Below are positions 62,143 to 64,000 of a stretch of DNA of 64,000 nt, one piece after another; within the stretch, counting starts at the first letter, position 1, and every line of letters begins with the position of its first letter. Location of the stretch: the NCBI RefSeq assembly GCF_014208105.1, contig NZ_JACHMQ010000001.1:3534001-3598000 (forward strand). Direction: 5' to 3'. The notes under the pieces were generated by a model. It saw only the letters and a list, made by a program, of their open reading frames with translations. It was not told the origin of the DNA and did no database searches. The stretch comes from Actinomadura coerulea (lineage in GTDB: Bacteria > Actinomycetota > Actinomycetes > Streptosporangiales > Streptosporangiaceae). Position numbers and translations under genes: made by a program.

Positions 62143-62325
62143 TTATGCGAAATCGGCGCCACGGGAGGTCGGCTCCCCGGCCGCGAACTCCTTCCGCGCC
62201 CCGGCGAGGGCGGCGTCCACCGCGTCCGCGGCGTCGTTGCCGCCGCCGGCGAACGACGACGTCCGGAACGCGCCCGGCTCGACCACCAGGACCTTGATCC
62301 CGAACGGCGCGACCTCCGCCCCGGC
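62143..62325 (-). pseudogene. C-terminal remnant of a short-chain dehydrogenase
   Basis: Minus-strand translation gives EVAPFGIKVLVVEPGAFRTS, the typical SDR segment after the YxxxK helix, then about 35 residues to a TAA at 62143. The whole N-terminal Rossmann fold and catalytic residues are missing upstream of about 62325, where a LysR remnant begins on the other strand. Confidence 0.75.
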
Positions 62326-62475
62326 CTCTCCTGGGTGCCGCTCACGGACGTGGAGCCGCTGCGCGTCGCGCTCGCCTGGGCGGACGGAGGCCCGCTCGTC
62401 GAGGCGTTCGCCGCGATCGTCCGCGCCCTCGCGGGCGTCAGGCGAACGTCCGCGGCGTCTCCACGGCCGCGCTGA
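62326..62475 (+). pseudogene. C-terminal remnant of a LysR-family regulator
   Basis: Plus-strand translation SWVPLTDVEPLRVALAWADG, then GPLVEAFAAIVRAL matches the end of LysR effector domains (VPLxDxxPxxxxLAW). It abuts the SDR remnant back-to-back. A divergent SDR/LysR pair that lost both 5' halves in one deletion would leave exactly this arrangement. Confidence 0.7.
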
Positions 62476-62701
62476 GCGCCCGGAGCGCCTGGTAGACGCG
62501 GACCTTCACCACGTCGACCGGCACCCCCAGCGAGGCGGCGGCCTCGTTGACCGACCGGTCCCGGAAGACCGTCTCGGTGAGGATCTCGCGGTGCGCGGGC
62601 GGCAGCCCCTGGAAGGCCCGGGCGACCACCGCGGGGCGCATCCGCTCCCCCGGCGAACCGGGGGCGAGCGAACCGATGTCCTTGCCCATTCGCAGTGCCA
62701 C
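62438..62701 (-). CDS. Sigma-70 region 4 only (truncated sigma factor or small DNA-binding protein)
   Basis: An 87-residue frame whose core, FQGLPPAHREILTETVFRDR, then SVNEAAASLGVPVDVVKVRV and YQALRAL, is a sigma region 4 helix-turn-helix. No region 2 is found upstream, so it is either a remnant or a one-domain protein. The GTG start lacks a strong ribosome site. It overlaps the LysR remnant on the other strand. Confidence 0.6.
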   Translation of the reverse strand: MALRMGKDIGSLAPGSPGERMRPAVVARAFQGLPPAHREILTETVFRDRSVNEAAASLGVPVDVVKVRVYQALRALSAAVETPRTFA

Positions 62702-62776
62702 ACCACGAACCTCGCACCCTTCCCCCGCCCCGCCGCCCCCCTTATGGCGTCTTTAAGGAAGCGTTGAGGGTCGGGT

Positions 62777-63709
62777 TCAGGGGGTGGGGCGCAGGGGCTC
62801 GCCGGAGGCGAGGAGGGCGAGGGCGGCGGCGCCGTAGAGGCCGGCGTCGCGCTCCAAGGTCGTGGAGGACACGCGCAGGTCGCGCAGGTGCGGCATGCCG
62901 GCGCGGGCGGTGATCGCGGCGCGCAGCGGGTCGAGGAGCAGGTCGCCCGCGGCCGCCACGCCGCCGCCGATGACGACGTCGCGGACGTCGAGGACGGACG
63001 CGGTGTTGAGGATCGCGGTGGCGAGGGCGCCGGCGGCGCGCTGGAAGGCCGCCAGCGGGACCGGGGCCCCGGAGCGGGCCGCGGCGGCCAGGGCGCGGGC
63101 GTCGGGGCGGCCCGTCGCGGGGGCGAGCGTCCAGCCCTGGGCGAGCGCCCAGCGGACCATGCCGGGACCCGCGGCGATCGTCTCCAGGCAGCCGCGGGCG
63201 CCGCAGACGCAGGCCTCGCCGTCGAGGTCGACGATGACGTGGCCGATGTGGCCCGCGTTGCCGGTGCGCCCGGTCCAGGGGCGGCCGTCGATGACGAGGC
63301 CGCCGCCGACTCCGGTCGACACCGCGATGGCGAGCAGCGACCCGCAGTCGTGGCCGCCGCGCCACCATTCGCCGAGCGCCATGCACTGGGCGTCGCCCGC
63401 GAGGGTGACGGGGACGCCGGGGACGAGGCGCTGGACGGCCGCGACGAGCCGGTAGCCGCGCCAGCGGGGGATGTTGATCGGGCTGACGGTGCCGGCGGCC
63501 GCGTCGATCGGGCCGGCCGAGCCGATGCCGACGCCGGTCAGGGAGCGGCGCGTCCGGCCGTCCCCGGCGAAGTCGGCGACGAGGCCGCGCAGGGTGGCGG
63601 TGGGCGCCTGGCCGACGGGGTGCTCGGCGCGGTCGAGGAGCGTGCCGTCGGCGTCGACGCGCGCGACGGCGAACTTGGTGCCGCCGATGTCGAGGGCGAG
63701 GACGGTCAT
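62777..63709 (-). CDS. ROK-family sugar kinase (glucokinase-like)
   Basis: A 310-residue enzyme with ATP loop LALDIGGTKFAVARVD, catalytic Asp in LAGDAQCMALGE, GNAGHIGHVIVD and the zinc motif CVCGARGC. It lacks a DNA-binding domain, so it is a kinase and not a repressor. Overlap (ATGA) with manA suggests hexose phosphorylation followed by isomerisation, for example mannose or fructose use. Confidence 0.9.
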   Translation of the reverse strand: MTVLALDIGGTKFAVARVDADGTLLDRAEHPVGQAPTATLRGLVADFAGDGRTRRSLTGVGIGSAGPIDAAAGTVSPINIPRWRGYRLVAAVQRLVPGVPVTLAGDAQCMALGEWWRGGHDCGSLLAIAVSTGVGGGLVIDGRPWTGRTGNAGHIGHVIVDLDGEACVCGARGCLETIAAGPGMVRWALAQGWTLAPATGRPDARALAAAARSGAPVPLAAFQRAAGALATAILNTASVLDVRDVVIGGGVAAAGDLLLDPLRAAITARAGMPHLRDLRVSSTTLERDAGLYGAAALALLASGEPLRPTP

Positions 63710-64000
63710 GACCCGATCCCCGGAAGCACGCGGTAGAGCGTGCCGTGTCCGGTGAGGCGGGTGGCGGGGGCGCCGGCGGGGACGAAGGCGGCCTCGCCCC
63801 GGGCGAGGGTCAGGTCCGGCTCCGCGGTGAGGCGGGCCTCGCCCTCCAGGCAGAGGAGCGTCTGCGGCAGGCCGGCGGGCAGGTTCTCCGAGGCCTCCGC
63901 GAGGTCGTGGCGGACGAGGGTGAACTCCTCGGCGGCGGTGCGGTACCGGTGGTCCGCCGTGGGCTCGACGCGGTGGGGCCGGGACGGGACGAACTCGACG
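63706..64000 (-). CDS. manA: Mannose-6-phosphate isomerase, C-terminal part (runs off the window)
   Basis: About 97 residues at the right edge: VEFVPSRPHRVEPTADHRYR, then FTLVRHDL, LPQTLLCLEGEARL and AAFVPAGAPATRL. This is the C-terminal cupin of type I phosphomannose isomerase. The N-terminal zinc site lies outside the window. Its stop overlaps the ROK kinase start. Confidence 0.8.
   Translation of the reverse strand, partial: VEFVPSRPHRVEPTADHRYRTAAEEFTLVRHDLAEASENLPAGLPQTLLCLEGEARLTAEPDLTLARGEAAFVPAGAPATRLTGHGTLYRVLPGIGS

Overview
The window is high-GC DNA (many GTG/TTG starts, G/C-rich third positions, ATGA/GTGA stop-start overlaps) typical of a filamentous actinomycete. Small DUF6879 and DUF6082 proteins, several LacI/ROK-regulated sugar ABC systems and a CebR-type cellobiose operator point to Streptosporangiales, for example an Actinomadura relative. 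That placement is an inference; no rRNA or core phylogenetic marker is present.

0-7 kb holds a truncated sigma factor gene at the left edge, DUF6879 and DUF6082 proteins, an imine-reductase-like NAD(P) oxidoreductase, a MarR regulator facing a secreted beta-propeller protein across palindromic operators, a secreted metallophosphoesterase and a DUF1349 protein.

7-14 kb is the most unusual part. A tightly overlapping minus-strand operon (GTP cyclohydrolase II, CDP-alcohol phosphatidyltransferase, MDR dehydrogenase, PTPS homologue, glycosyltransferase, methyltransferase, UPF0104 membrane protein) converges on a plus-strand PAP2-creatininase pair. The cyclohydrolase lacks the catalytic Tyr (His110 instead) and the PTPS homologue has lost its catalytic triad and one zinc ligand. 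This matches what is known of the S. coelicolor SCO6655 and SCO6650 proteins and suggests an uncharacterised pathway from GTP via a formylated pyrimidine (FAPy) to a glycosylated, methylated, possibly lipid-linked product.

14-15.5 kb encodes two predicted nucleotidyltransferases. 15.5-40 kb is a carbohydrate-uptake island with three systems: (1) an alpha-glucoside set (binding protein, two permeases, GH13, LacI) with a maltose-type operator; (2) a cellobiose set cebEFG-bglC-cebR with a perfect CebR box, interrupted by a tnpB remnant; (3) a probable xyloglucan-oligosaccharide set (binding protein, two permeases, GH31 alpha-xylosidase, GH1, LacI, secreted GH3) in which one 14-bp palindrome lies before both the transport operon and the GH3 gene. 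A second CebR box lies upstream of set 3, beside a membrane Ser/Thr kinase that carries an outward-facing cellulose-binding CBM2 domain.

41-46.7 kb carries a kip-like operon (NRAMP-type transporter, PxpB, PxpC, DUF1445) without pxpA, and two GntR regulators. 46.8-50.3 kb is pdhABC without E3. 50-53 kb has an SDR gene under a TetR-type operator, PnuC with a NadR-like enzyme, and a probable toxin-antitoxin pair. 53.8-61.5 kb has a ROK repressor divergent from a Gfo/Idh/MocA dehydrogenase and an orphan sugar-binding protein, a GlxA-type regulator, an epimerase-like protein and a second secreted GH3. 61.6-62.7 kb is a compact four-tRNA array, an Arg-rich small ORF with a terminator, a remnant of a divergent SDR/LysR pair and a region-4-only sigma fragment. 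The window ends with a ROK sugar kinase coupled to a truncated manA.
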